A stretch of 64,000 nt of DNA from Cellulophaga sp. BC115SP (GCF_009905545.1 NZ_JAAALB010000001.1:186001-250000), one strand, 5' to 3'. Shown: positions 47,116-55,981, counted from the first letter of the stretch. Numbers and translations: made by a program. Notes: generated by a model not told the origin, from the letters alone.

Positions 47116-47580
47116 ATGCCCATCTCAGACAAAATATTATTGCAACATATAGAGGATTTACTTCAAGAATACCTTCCCAATGATCTACGCATTGAAAAAA
47201 CAGAGGATCAGACTAGATTGACTATTGGAGAAACGAGGATTTGGATTGAATACAATGAGGATTTTGAGGAAGAAATATTAATTGGAGTTGAACATAGAGG
47301 TCGTCGGCATCTTGGGACCCAAAACGACTTGGTTAACACTTTCTTTAATTTACTTACTAAGAGAATCAGAATTTGTAGGAGTTTCAAAGGAACATTTTGT
47401 TTTTATGAAACACTCGATATTGAATTGTCCGACAATAGGTTTTATGAGTTTTGGAGCACAGGAGGGTTTTCAATCTATTTTTGGAAAACGACAACCGTTC
47501 AAATAGAGTTTTGGGAACCATATATCATAAATCCAGCATTTGAAAGAAGAATCTTAGACCTTAAAATAGCTATGAGATAG
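47116..47580 (+). CDS. hypothetical protein (154 aa)
   Basis: Acidic, with no leader. It is rich in aromatic and beta-type segments (TRIWIEYNEDFEEEILIGVE, FYEFWSTGGFSIYFWKTTTV, IEFWEPYI). I do not recognise the family. Its strong beta character and location next to another orphan suggest a small accessory module; no toxin motif is visible. Confidence 0.5.
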   Translation: MPISDKILLQHIEDLLQEYLPNDLRIEKTEDQTRLTIGETRIWIEYNEDFEEEILIGVEHRGRRHLGTQNDLVNTFFNLLTKRIRICRSFKGTFCFYETLDIELSDNRFYEFWSTGGFSIYFWKTTTVQIEFWEPYIINPAFERRILDLKIAMR

Positions 47581-47677
47581 CTAGACTCATAACTGAAATC
47601 ATAAATCATGCAGACATCTGTTTTTTAGGATTTTTATCATTAAATTCGAAAATAATAGTATTAACCCTCCTCCTAGC

Positions 47678-48031
47678 ATGAATACGAATACCAGAGTTTT
47701 CAAAATGTCTTTTGCGAGTGTGTATCCTCACTATGTGCAGAAAGTTGAAAAGAAAGGACGCACTACAGATGAATTACATGAGGTGATTTGTTGGTTAACA
47801 GGCTATGATGTTACCAATATTCAACAAATTATAGAGCAAAAAATAGATTTTGAAAGCTTTTTTGCTAACGCTCCTCAAATAAACCCCAATGCCCATAAAA
47901 TTACGGGTACCATCTGCGGTTATCGTATTGAAGAGATAGAAGACAAATTGATGCAACAAATTCGTTATCTTGACAAACTAGTCGATGAGCTAGCAAAAGG
48001 TAAAAAAATGGAGAAGATTTTGAGAACATAG
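47678..48031 (+). CDS. DUF2200 family protein
   Basis: 117 residues. VFKMSFASVYPHYVQKVEKK, RTTDELHEVICWLTGYD, ANAPQINPNAHKITGTICGY, RIEEIEDKLMQQIRYLDKLV and DELAKGKKMEKIL are the full set of DUF2200 blocks, and the length is normal. The function of the family is unknown. It is probably cytoplasmic. Independent of its neighbours. Confidence 0.88.
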   Translation: MNTNTRVFKMSFASVYPHYVQKVEKKGRTTDELHEVICWLTGYDVTNIQQIIEQKIDFESFFANAPQINPNAHKITGTICGYRIEEIEDKLMQQIRYLDKLVDELAKGKKMEKILRT

Positions 48032-48143
48032 CCTGCAATATTTCACTGCTACGCTAAGTTGGCGCACTCTTAACACTCCTAAACTCTACATTCAGTGATC
48101 AGACATATATCTTTGACACCTTTTATCCAAAAACCAAATCTAA

Positions 48144-48515
48144 ATGACACAGGAGCAAGTTTTAAATGGCCTTCAAGCAGAAAAGGAGTCTTTTCTGGCG
48201 CAAGAATGTGCAGTCGCACTCCAACAAAATCCTGAGAGTATTCTAAAGGAAATAGTTCAAACGAGAGAGTATTTAACTGGATTATACACGACAAGGTTAA
48301 GAATTAACAAAAGTTTAAAAAGGTCATTTTTTGAAAATGAAGAAATAAGTTCTTGGGAAGAAGCGATTAAACAACTCTCAAGTTCCTCAGCAAAGGAAGT
48401 GTGTTTAAATACTTTTAGTACTGAGGAAAAAGCTTATATGATGTTTTGGGATACAGCAACAAACCAGCTCATTGCCATTTTCTACTTATATCCAGAAAAT
48501 GCTCAAGATTTATAA
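48144..48515 (+). CDS. hypothetical protein (123 aa)
   Basis: Soluble, helical, acidic. MTQEQVLNGLQAEKESFLAQ at the start, then RINKSLKRSFFENEEIS and a C-terminal strand region (EKAYMMFWDTATNQLIAIFY). No family recognised. Its stop lies 12 bases before the GTG start of the second Crp/Fnr gene, so the two may be coupled. Confidence 0.45.
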   Translation: MTQEQVLNGLQAEKESFLAQECAVALQQNPESILKEIVQTREYLTGLYTTRLRINKSLKRSFFENEEISSWEEAIKQLSSSSAKEVCLNTFSTEEKAYMMFWDTATNQLIAIFYLYPENAQDL

Positions 48516-48526
48516 CAAATTTTTCC

Positions 48527-49105
48527 GTGCAAGACTTTAACCTTATTATTCAAGACAACTTCGGGCAACTTTCTGAGGCTGAGTTGGAACTCCTTCGCTC
48601 CTATTTTAAAGAAGAAAAACTTCCTAAAAATGCTTATTTTACCCAATCAGATAAAGTTTGTGATAAGCTGAGTCTCATCAAAAGTGGGATTCTAAGGGTT
48701 TATGCTGTTGTAGATGGCAAGGAAATTACCCAATGGATTTCGACCGAAAATTATCTTATTACCGAAATTGCAGGCTTTTTCTTCAACCAGCCTAATCGCT
48801 GGTCGATTCAAGCATTTACCGATGTTGAATTGTTGACCCTTTCGAAAAAAAATTATCTCAAACTCTGCCAGGAGTTTCCCAAATGGCTAGATATAGAAAA
48901 ACGATTCATTGTCAAATGTTTTGCCATGATTGAAAATCGTGTGTTTTCACATTTGTCGATGACCGCCGAAGAGCGCTATGATGCGTACTTCGAACACAAT
49001 AAAGAGCTTTTTAATCAAGTTCCGCTTCAATACATCGCTTCGGTATTGGGCATGAGCGCCGAAACATTTAGTCGTATCAGAAAACGTAAATCCGAGAGTT
49101 CTTGA
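48527..49105 (+). CDS. Crp/Fnr-family regulator, GTG start
   Basis: 192 residues from the GTG at 48527. The frame is open further upstream from 48446 but overlaps the preceding gene and adds a non-homologous stretch. The N-terminal cNMP-binding-type domain (LSEAELELLRSYFKEEKLPK, LIKSGILRVYAVVDGKEITQ) leads to a winged helix (VPLQYIASVLGMSAETFSRI). Regulator of unknown signal. The adjacent DUF4260 gene starts 65 bases downstream, and such a pairing is often seen in Bacteroidota. Confidence 0.85.
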   Translation: MQDFNLIIQDNFGQLSEAELELLRSYFKEEKLPKNAYFTQSDKVCDKLSLIKSGILRVYAVVDGKEITQWISTENYLITEIAGFFFNQPNRWSIQAFTDVELLTLSKKNYLKLCQEFPKWLDIEKRFIVKCFAMIENRVFSHLSMTAEERYDAYFEHNKELFNQVPLQYIASVLGMSAETFSRIRKRKSESS

Positions 49106-49170
49106 TTTTTGTCAAGAGTAAATACTTTTTAATGCTCGAATTTTGTGTCATCACAAAAACAAAAACGAAC

Positions 49171-49536
49171 ATGACAAAAGATATGAATTTCCTCCTCAAA
49201 TTAGAAGAACTTGGACAGCTACTGCTTTCAATACTATTATTCCAGCAACTAGATTATGTTTGGTGGATATACCCAGCGAGTATTCTATTACCAGATGTTT
49301 CAATGTTAGGATACCTATTGAATACCAAAATTGGCGCTTGGGCATATAACTTATTTCATCACAAATTATTGGGTATCGCTGTAATTGGTCTTGGATATTG
49401 GCTCAATCATGACCTCATGACTCTATCAGGTATCATTTTGTTTGGTCATTCAGCTATGGACAGAGTCATGGGCTATGGACTAAAATATACCGATAGCTTT
49501 CAACATACGCATTTGGGATGGGTGGGAAAGAAGTGA
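49171..49536 (+). CDS. DUF4260 membrane protein
   Basis: 121 residues from the ATG at 49171; the frame is open upstream to 49102 but overlaps the Crp/Fnr stop. KLEELGQLLLSILLFQQLDY, WWIYPASILLPDVSMLGYLL and GIILFGHSAMDRVMGYGLKY are the hallmarks of DUF4260, a family of about four membrane helices. LPDVSM and HSAMDR are its conserved polar motifs. Function unknown. Likely regulated by the Crp/Fnr protein encoded upstream. Confidence 0.85.
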   Translation: MTKDMNFLLKLEELGQLLLSILLFQQLDYVWWIYPASILLPDVSMLGYLLNTKIGAWAYNLFHHKLLGIAVIGLGYWLNHDLMTLSGIILFGHSAMDRVMGYGLKYTDSFQHTHLGWVGKK

Positions 49537-49645
49537 TATTTGCACTCACCAATCACAAAAATTCAATGTAGTAGGCAAGTTTATCTGAATATTTATGCAA
49601 GACAAACAGAAAATATTTGGACTAGAGGTGATAAACTTTACAAAA

Positions 49646-49700
49646 GGATAGAATCCTTAGAAAAAAAGGGTGCTGGATAGGAATCCAGCACCAGCGAGGG
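49646..49700. repeat. GTGCTGGAT hairpin repeat, copy A
   Basis: GGATAGAATCCTTAG, an A-run, then a perfect 9-bp stem GTGCTGGAT / ATCCAGCAC with loop AGGA, followed by CAGCGAGG. On the minus strand the hairpin is followed by CCCTTTTTTT, so it could terminate antisense transcription. It lies 110 bases after the DUF4260 stop. Confidence 0.75.
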
Positions 49701-49719
49701 AGTTTTTCCTAAAACTATC

Positions 49720-49727
49720 TAAATTTG
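49720..49727 (+). promoter_or_regulatory. candidate -7 box for the DUF3667 gene
   Basis: TAAATTTG matches TAnnTTTG, 39 bases ahead of the start codon. The -33 element is not at a standard position. Confidence 0.4.
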
Positions 49728-49765
49728 TATAACCTCATTTTCAATCCTACTACTACTATTTTATA

Positions 49766-50941
49766 ATGCGAAAAAGAAAAGCACGTCGTAAAACCCATTT
49801 ATGTCCAAATTGTGAAACTGTACTTGAACGCAATGAAAATTATTGCCACGATTGTGGACAAGAAAACCACAATTTGAATGCCCCCATGAAAGACCTGATT
49901 ATGGAATTTATTGGAGGTATTACTTTTTTTGAAACCAAGTTTATCGAAACGGTAAAAGTTATATTCACGCATCCGGGTAAACTGCCTTTAGCTTTTAACT
50001 CAGGCAAAAGAGTTAAATATATGCACCCTGTAAGAATGTATTTTGGGGTTAGTGCTATCTTCTTTTTCATCATGAGTTCAGACCTATTTAAAAAAGAAAG
50101 TAACACCCAGCAACAGAGCAAAACTACCATTGATTCGCTGAGAAAAGCTGAAAATAGAGACTATAATAGCGGTAGAAACTTTGCTAGACAATTAAAAAAA
50201 GACCTTTCGCATAACCTCGAATCAGAGTCAGATACTGTCTCAAAAAGTAATCTGGATGAATTCAGAAAAGGTATGAAAGATGCTCAAAAAGAGTATAATG
50301 CTAGAAAAGATGGCTCCAAATTTTATTTGGGTCTTTTCAGAAAACTAATCATTCCAAAAGATTCTATCACCTACTATTTTCAATTAAATGACGAGGCATT
50401 GGATTCCGTTTTAACGGCTAGGGGCATATCAACATTCTTCCCAATAAGAAAAACCATCAAAAATAGTATCGTGAAGGAATACCATCGATATCTTGAAGAA
50501 AAGTACGGACTAAAATCCGAAATAAATGGAAGAACAATGCTATTCAATAGTTATTTGCCAACAATAATGTTTATTCTTCTACCATTTGCAGCATATATAT
50601 TATGGTTTTTTGAGAGGCGTACCAAATGGAGGTATTACTTTCAACACCTTGTCTTTACATTATATACCCACTCCGCTATTTTTCTATTTTGGGCAATATG
50701 TGAATTTCTGAGTGATTTATACAAATACTTTTTCAATCAAGATTATTATGATTATTCAGGATACATTGTATTATTTGTAGTAATTCTGAGTCTAGTGTAT
50801 TTCATGATTTCTATCAAAAACGTATACCAGCAAAGTTGGTTAAAAACGCTCGTAAAGTTTATCCTACTTATTACGTCTTATTCATTTTTATTCCTTTTAA
50901 TTATCATTATTGGAATTTCATCAGGGTTAGTGACTACTTAA
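49766..50941 (+). CDS. DUF3667 zinc-ribbon membrane protein
   Basis: 391 residues. A zinc ribbon opens it: CPNCETVLERNENYCHDCGQ, with four cysteines. The DUF3667 block follows (MKDLIMEFIGGITFFETKF, HPGKLPLAFNSGKRVKYMHP, VRMYFGVSAIFFFIM). A charged loop of about 160 residues comes between the first and later transmembrane helices; the C-terminal third has four or five helices. Function is unknown; these proteins are widespread in Bacteroidota. It follows a hairpin repeat and is followed by another. Confidence 0.9.
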   Translation: MRKRKARRKTHLCPNCETVLERNENYCHDCGQENHNLNAPMKDLIMEFIGGITFFETKFIETVKVIFTHPGKLPLAFNSGKRVKYMHPVRMYFGVSAIFFFIMSSDLFKKESNTQQQSKTTIDSLRKAENRDYNSGRNFARQLKKDLSHNLESESDTVSKSNLDEFRKGMKDAQKEYNARKDGSKFYLGLFRKLIIPKDSITYYFQLNDEALDSVLTARGISTFFPIRKTIKNSIVKEYHRYLEEKYGLKSEINGRTMLFNSYLPTIMFILLPFAAYILWFFERRTKWRYYFQHLVFTLYTHSAIFLFWAICEFLSDLYKYFFNQDYYDYSGYIVLFVVILSLVYFMISIKNVYQQSWLKTLVKFILLITSYSFLFLLIIIIGISSGLVTT

Positions 50942-50986
50942 GATTTTAAATTAGGTATTCATTCAAGTTTGTGTTCAAATATATTA

Positions 50987-51038
50987 CGATAGAATCCTTA
51001 GAACGAAGAGTGCTGGATAGGAATCCAGCACTAGCGAG
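50987..51038. repeat. GTGCTGGAT hairpin repeat, copy B
   Basis: CGATAGAATCCTTAGAAC then GTGCTGGAT/ATCCAGCAC with loop AGGA and CTAGCGAG. The A-run seen in copy A is replaced by GAACGAAGA. It lies about 45 bases past the DUF3667 stop. Confidence 0.75.
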
Positions 51039-51079
51039 CCCTTAAATAGCACTGACAAAATTCACATACTAATCGGAGA

Positions 51080-51652
51080 ATGAAAAAGAAAAGAAAGCCT
51101 ACTAAATATTTTCCTCCCTTGCCTCAAAAGAGTGTAAACATTTTACGAATACTTGATGGGCTAGCATTCATATTGGTTTTTATTACTATACTTACTTGTT
51201 TAGAAATCAAACAAATGGATCAGATTTTCTTTGGAGGCACCTTGTTTGTAATCTTCTTGGTAGTTGGATTGATTCTAGGCTATCAAACCATATACTATAT
51301 AAAAGAAAGAACTCCCTTACTTAGTCATCCAATGGTCCAAAAGAACTTTTTTCTTAAAAGTCTATTTTTCCTCTTTCTGATAGGTACTCCTTCTTTGGCA
51401 AGTTTTTATAACCGAACATTTCCATTTAATTCACCAACGTGCGCCATTTTCCCTATTTTAGAAAAAGGACAAAGTTCAAGAACCCCTTCTTCGTACTTCA
51501 TTTATTTTCAATACCAAAACCAAAAAGAACGGTTAAGCATCAATAAAGATATGTGGATGGCAATCAAAGAAAATCAACCTATGGAAATCTGTATTGCAAA
51601 AGGCGGATTAGGGTTTGAGTTTGTAAAAGAAATTTACTTTGTTCATGAGTAA
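51080..51652 (+). CDS. three-helix membrane protein, unknown function
   Basis: 190 residues. Helices: LDGLAFILVFITILTCLEI, IFFGGTLFVIFLVVGLILGY and FFLKSLFFLFLIGTPSLASF. A soluble C-terminal part has YFIYFQYQNQKERLSI and EICIAKGGLGFEFVKEIYF, i.e. a beta sandwich-like stretch. No recognised family. It precedes pnuC by 150 bases. Confidence 0.6.
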   Translation: MKKKRKPTKYFPPLPQKSVNILRILDGLAFILVFITILTCLEIKQMDQIFFGGTLFVIFLVVGLILGYQTIYYIKERTPLLSHPMVQKNFFLKSLFFLFLIGTPSLASFYNRTFPFNSPTCAIFPILEKGQSSRTPSSYFIYFQYQNQKERLSINKDMWMAIKENQPMEICIAKGGLGFEFVKEIYFVHE

Positions 51653-51803
51653 AGCAACTCCTCTATTAACCTAGCGGAAGAATTAATACTTCTCTTTTAG
51701 TTTTTTAGGTTTTAGAAAAGGATAATTTTATTCTTCCTGATTCCCAGCGGCTAATAGCATATAGCGTTATAATTTATTACTTCATTAAAAGTAGAAATAT
51801 AAA

Positions 51804-52433
51804 ATGTATTATTTCGACATTAACACAACGTTTGCTAATTTTTGGGGCTATCCCTTGAGCTATATAGAATTTGTTGGGACGTTATTTGGTCTATTATCCG
51901 TATATTTTGCGACAAGACAAAATATTTTAACTTGGTCTACAGGGATTGTTAATGTCGTATGTTTTTTCCTCATTTTTTCCCAAGTCAGTCTATATTCTGA
52001 TATGTTTTTACAAGTATATTTTTTTATAGTAAGTTTGTACGGCTGGTTCATTTGGAAAAGAAAAGAAGATAATACCCTTAAAATCACACAACTTTCGTCT
52101 CGTCAAAAGCAAACTATATTGATCATTCTAGTTTTGTCTACAGGCATTTTGGGCTATTTCATCGAACATATTCATTTGTTTTTTCCCAGCTTATTTACTA
52201 AGCCAGCCTCCTATCCTTATATTGATACATTTATTGCTATTTCGAGCATCATTGCCAATGTTCTATTAGCCAGAAAGATTCTTGAAAACTGGCTTCTTTG
52301 GATTCTAACTGACATATTATGTGTTTTTGTGTATTTTCAAAAAAACATATTATTCATTAGCATCGAGTACTTCATATTTCTATCTTTAGCCATTCATGGA
52401 CTGTCGACTTGGAAAAAATCTCTTAAATCATGA
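51804..52433 (+). CDS. pnuC: nicotinamide riboside transporter PnuC
   Basis: 209 residues with seven hydrophobic segments. The family motifs are present: YIEFVGTLFGLLSVYFATRQ, TWSTGIVNVVCFFLIF and YSDMFLQVYFFIVSLYGWFI at the start, and WLLWILTDILCVFVYFQKN at the end. It imports nicotinamide riboside by facilitated diffusion. The stop overlaps the nadR start by four bases (ATGA), tying uptake to phosphorylation of the substrate. Confidence 0.95.
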   Translation: MYYFDINTTFANFWGYPLSYIEFVGTLFGLLSVYFATRQNILTWSTGIVNVVCFFLIFSQVSLYSDMFLQVYFFIVSLYGWFIWKRKEDNTLKITQLSSRQKQTILIILVLSTGILGYFIEHIHLFFPSLFTKPASYPYIDTFIAISSIIANVLLARKILENWLLWILTDILCVFVYFQKNILFISIEYFIFLSLAIHGLSTWKKSLKS

Positions 52434-53404
52434 CAAAAGGGCTTACACTTGGCAAATTTTATCCCTTACACCTTGGACACTTAAAACTAATTGAGTTTGC
52501 GAAGACACAATGTGATATACTTTTCGTGTTGATTTGTGCTTCAGATACAGAAAGCATTGATGGGCAAACCAGATTAGAATGGATAAAAAAGTCATATAAT
52601 AACTGCCCTAATATTAATCCAATACTTCTTGAATACCACGAGTCAGAGCTTCCTAATACTTCTGTTTCTTCCAGAGAAGTTTCGCAACTATGGGCAAATA
52701 AAATTCTGAGTCTTATTCCTGATTTAGATTATATTATTAGCTCCGAACCCTATGGCGCATATTTAGCAGAATACCTTCAATGTGAATCCATTTTTTACGA
52801 TATTGCTCGTACAATCACAAACATCTCTGCTAGTTTGATTAGGCAACATCCATTAAGGTATTGGGATTATATTGCTGATTCAGCCAAGCCGTATTTTGTA
52901 AAAAAAATCTGTATTTATGGTTCTGAGAGTACTGGAAAATCGACTCTTACTATTAACCTTGCACAGTATTTCAAGACTAATTATGTCCCAGAAATGGCAC
53001 GTGAGATAATTGAAAAAACAGAGGAATGTACGCTATCGCATCTTGAACAAATTGCTAGTTTACACGCCAAAACTATACTTAAAAAAACACCTTTGTCCAA
53101 TAAGATATTAATTGTTGACACCGATGTGAACATCACAAATTCATACGCCAAGTTTTTATTCAACAAAGAATTATTAATAGACGATTGGGTTAAGCAAGCG
53201 AATACGTTTGATTTATATCTTTTCTTAGACATTGACGCCCCCTTCGTACAGGATGGGACTCGACTTGAAAAGGAAGATAGACTCAAGTTGCATTTTTCCC
53301 ACAAACAAGAATTAGCATCTCAAAAAATCGACTATATCTTACTTTCTGGTGATTGGGATAGTCGTTTTCAACAAGCTGTAGATGCTATACAAAAACTATT
53401 ATAA
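52430..53404 (+). CDS. nadR: NadR-type nicotinamide riboside kinase / NMN adenylyltransferase
   Basis: 324 residues. The N-terminal nucleotidyltransferase has LGKFYPLHLGHLKLI (the HxGH motif) and SSREVSQLW. The C-terminal kinase has the P-loop YGSESTGKSTL (about residue 165) and VDTDVNITN. It lacks the N-terminal repressor domain of enterobacterial NadR, so it is an enzyme only. It phosphorylates nicotinamide riboside and adenylates NMN to NAD. It is co-transcribed with pnuC through a four-base overlap, giving a compact NAD salvage operon. Confidence 0.94.
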   Translation: MTKGLTLGKFYPLHLGHLKLIEFAKTQCDILFVLICASDTESIDGQTRLEWIKKSYNNCPNINPILLEYHESELPNTSVSSREVSQLWANKILSLIPDLDYIISSEPYGAYLAEYLQCESIFYDIARTITNISASLIRQHPLRYWDYIADSAKPYFVKKICIYGSESTGKSTLTINLAQYFKTNYVPEMAREIIEKTEECTLSHLEQIASLHAKTILKKTPLSNKILIVDTDVNITNSYAKFLFNKELLIDDWVKQANTFDLYLFLDIDAPFVQDGTRLEKEDRLKLHFSHKQELASQKIDYILLSGDWDSRFQQAVDAIQKLL

Positions 53405-53681
53405 ATATCCTGTTATTAGAATTTTCGTAATTTGTAACTATTTACTTCTGAAAAACAAAAGCTCCGTGGGTTGTTAACAGATTCACTGTTTTTGCATTAT
53501 TCCTCTTATCATTACTTGCTTGTTAAGGGCAAAATAACCATTAATCAAAAGACTTAAACCTTTGTATTTTACACTCAAAAATGGCGAAAAGTCCATACAG
53601 TTGAGAAGTCAATTAGAAGCATTAGGCAAGACTAACAAAAAACAGTTGAGCTGGAAGTGAAGAAAACAATAAGAGTGTTTT
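53405..53681. other. gene-free spacer
   Basis: Contains no convincing gene. A short frame near 53606 reads RSQLEALGKTNKKQLSWK then stop, which may be the end of a decayed gene. No other structure is visible before the repeat at 53682. Confidence 0.3.
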
Positions 53682-53750
53682 ATAAAATCCTTAGAAAAAA
53701 AGGGCTGGATAAGAATCAAACTCTAACGAGAGATTCTAGCACTAGTTTGG
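53682..53750. repeat. GTGCTGGAT hairpin repeat, copy C (diverged, with a 20-bp insertion)
   Basis: AAATCCTTAG and an A-run, then GGCTGGATAAGAATC. About 20 bases (including CTCTAACGAGAGATTCT) separate this from AGCACTAG. The insertion itself folds (CTCT/AGAG). Confidence 0.5.
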
Positions 53751-53805
53751 AAATTCCTCATCAATATTTTTCTTAAATATTTCGTTATTCCTCTAAACAA
53801 CATTT

Positions 53806-54714
53806 ATGAAAATCTTTATCCTATTTCTTTGTCTTATGGCTCAGTTTGGTACTAGTCACGGACAAACTATTCAAAAAGGGAAAGCCAAATCACTGGATAA
53901 ATCTTTTTCTTATTTCTATCTAAAACCCCAAGAAGAAATCAAGGGCATCCTTTTGCTTATTCCTGCTTGGGGAGAAAAGCCCAAAAGTGTTTTTTACAAA
54001 AATAAACTCCCTTATTTACTACTAGAAAAAGGCTTTATGACAATTATTCCAGAGCTTACCCCATCATTTACCCCAGAACCAAACACTTTCGCTCAACTAG
54101 ATGAGTTGATTCGTACATTCCAAAACACCTCCTCGACAAAACATATCCCATGTGTTTTGGGAGGCTTATCGATTGGAGGAACGATTGCTTTGCACTATGC
54201 TGAATACTTGGCATCGCAACAATTGCCTTCCAAAGTAGATGCTATTTTTACGATAGACCCACCTTTAGATTTAACTAGGCTATATATTTCTTCGGTGAGA
54301 AAAATAGAGTATGCTTGCTCCAGCAATCTTATTAAAAAAGAAGGATTATCAATCAAAAAGAACTTAGAGGATAAGTTAAAGGGTTCACCTGATGAACAAC
54401 AAGAGGCATATATTCATAATTCCGTATTTTCAGCGAATCAGGCAGATGGTGGAAATGCCAAACTATTATCCAATATTCCAATTCGCTTATATGCCGAACC
54501 AGATTTGGCTTTTGTCCAAAAAACGTATTGTGAAGCCCTACAATTTGAAGACATAAATGCGGTAGATTCTGAAAAACTTCAACAGTTGCTACAAAGACTG
54601 GGAAATAAACATGTAGAATATATTACGACAAAAAACAGAGGCTTTCATATTTGGAATATCCTAGAGCCTCATGATTTTATCAAATGGATAGCTCCAATTT
54701 TACCATCTAATTAA
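53806..54714 (+). CDS. secreted alpha/beta-hydrolase-fold protein
   Basis: 302 residues. Signal peptide MKIFILFLCLMAQFGTSHGQ. The nucleophile elbow is GGLSIGGT (Ser near residue 124), with LIPAWGEKPKS as a possible oxyanion region and ENTFAQLDE and NRGFHIWNIL near the end offering acid and His candidates. Substrate unknown; ester or amide hydrolysis is likely. Probably periplasmic. Not adjacent to related genes. Confidence 0.75.
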   Translation: MKIFILFLCLMAQFGTSHGQTIQKGKAKSLDKSFSYFYLKPQEEIKGILLLIPAWGEKPKSVFYKNKLPYLLLEKGFMTIIPELTPSFTPEPNTFAQLDELIRTFQNTSSTKHIPCVLGGLSIGGTIALHYAEYLASQQLPSKVDAIFTIDPPLDLTRLYISSVRKIEYACSSNLIKKEGLSIKKNLEDKLKGSPDEQQEAYIHNSVFSANQADGGNAKLLSNIPIRLYAEPDLAFVQKTYCEALQFEDINAVDSEKLQQLLQRLGNKHVEYITTKNRGFHIWNILEPHDFIKWIAPILPSN

Positions 54715-54773
54715 CAATAAACCAACCAGATACCAACGAACCTTATTATACTATTCTATAAATATTCAAAACC

Positions 54774-55877
54774 TTGAACAAACCTGTTACTCACAAATTT
54801 TATGGCTTAGACCACCTCCGTGGACTTGCCATTCTGATTGTATTCTTGTTTCATTATTATATTCTAAGTGGAGGTCAGCCCGAATGGTTACCTAAAGTGG
54901 CAAGCTTTGGCTGGACAGGAGTTGATTTATTTTTTGTATTGAGCGGCTTTTTGATTTCATCACAGTTGTTTGAACAAATTAAAATAGGTGAAAGTATTTC
55001 CTTCAGAACATTTTTCCTGAAACGTTTTTTCAGGATTATTCCCTCCTTTGGCTTTACGGTGATACTCTATTTTTGTGTACCTTTTTTTCGAGAAAAAGAT
55101 AGCTTAGCTCCTCTATGGAAATATCTGACTTTTACCCAAAACTTAGGCTTAAATCTTAAATTAAATGGTGCTTTTTCACATGCTTGGTCACTGTGTGTAG
55201 AAGAGCATTTCTATTTATTTCTCCCTTTGGTATTGCTTTTATTACAAGCCAAATCAGTGTTTAAGTATTCCTATTGGTTATTAATTTTGCTGTTTTTGGG
55301 AGGATTTGCCATTCGTTATTATAGCTACACGTATTTATATCTGCCCAAAAGTACCGATGACTTAAGTTGGATGTATTGGTACAAATATCTCTACTATCCA
55401 ACCTACACAAGGCTCGACGGACTGTTGGTAGGCGTTTCGATCGCAGGGTTTTATCAATTTTCACCCAAAGTATTGGGTCGTATATCGCAGTATGGCAACT
55501 TATTATTGGTGGCATCATTAGCAATTTTGTCCTTTGCTTATTTTTTGTGTGAAGATCAAACAACATTCAACGCCTCTGTATTTGGTTTTCCTATAATTGC
55601 CCTAGGTTATGGTTTGATGGTAGCAGGAGCTATTAGTCCAAACAGCTTTTTGTATCGAACTAAATCAATGGTTACTAGTCAAATAGCTAGCTTGTCTTAT
55701 GGTTTATATCTTACCCACAAAGGCGTCATATATGTCACACACCAAATGTTATCTAAGTATATATCGAACCCTAATCTTATGTTGGTCATCTCGACGATTA
55801 CTTGTATCGTATTCGCTTACTTTTTACAAATATTGATAGAAAAGCCCTTTATGAGACTGAGAAATCGGGTTTTGTAG
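54774..55877 (+). CDS. acyltransferase-3 family membrane protein (OafA/YrhL-like)
   Basis: 367 residues, starting with TTG; the conserved LDHLRGLAILIVFLFHYY lies only 12 residues in, so a later start is unlikely. About ten transmembrane helices. Catalytic His is in FLFHYY, and R/E motifs follow: WTGVDLFFVLSGFLIS, FFLKRFFRIIPSF, AWSLCVEEHFYLFLPL. Such enzymes O-acetylate or otherwise acylate surface polysaccharides or lipids in the inner membrane. Substrate unknown. A hairpin repeat follows. Confidence 0.92.
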   Translation: MNKPVTHKFYGLDHLRGLAILIVFLFHYYILSGGQPEWLPKVASFGWTGVDLFFVLSGFLISSQLFEQIKIGESISFRTFFLKRFFRIIPSFGFTVILYFCVPFFREKDSLAPLWKYLTFTQNLGLNLKLNGAFSHAWSLCVEEHFYLFLPLVLLLLQAKSVFKYSYWLLILLFLGGFAIRYYSYTYLYLPKSTDDLSWMYWYKYLYYPTYTRLDGLLVGVSIAGFYQFSPKVLGRISQYGNLLLVASLAILSFAYFLCEDQTTFNASVFGFPIIALGYGLMVAGAISPNSFLYRTKSMVTSQIASLSYGLYLTHKGVIYVTHQMLSKYISNPNLMLVISTITCIVFAYFLQILIEKPFMRLRNRVL

Positions 55878-55927
55878 TGGAGATTTTAGGTTGGATTAAT
55901 TAAAACATAACCATGGAGGGATATGTA

Positions 55928-55981
55928 GGATAGAATCCTAAGAAAAAAGGGGTGCTGGGTGAGAATCCAGCACTAGCGAGG
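55928..55981. repeat. GTGCTGGAT hairpin repeat, copy D
   Basis: GGATAGAATCCTAAG, an A-run, then GGTGCTGGGTGAGAATCCAG and CACTAGCGAGG. The stem has one G-T pair. On the minus strand the hairpin is followed by CCCCTTTTTT. It lies 50 bases past the acyltransferase stop. Confidence 0.75.

Noticed and set aside
51653-51803. Riboswitch ahead of pnuC
   Set aside because: No TPP-type or NAD-type conserved core could be recognised in the 150-base leader.
53606-53660. Possible gene end reading RSQLEALGKTNKKQLSWK
   Set aside because: Too short to assign; no upstream open frame supports it.
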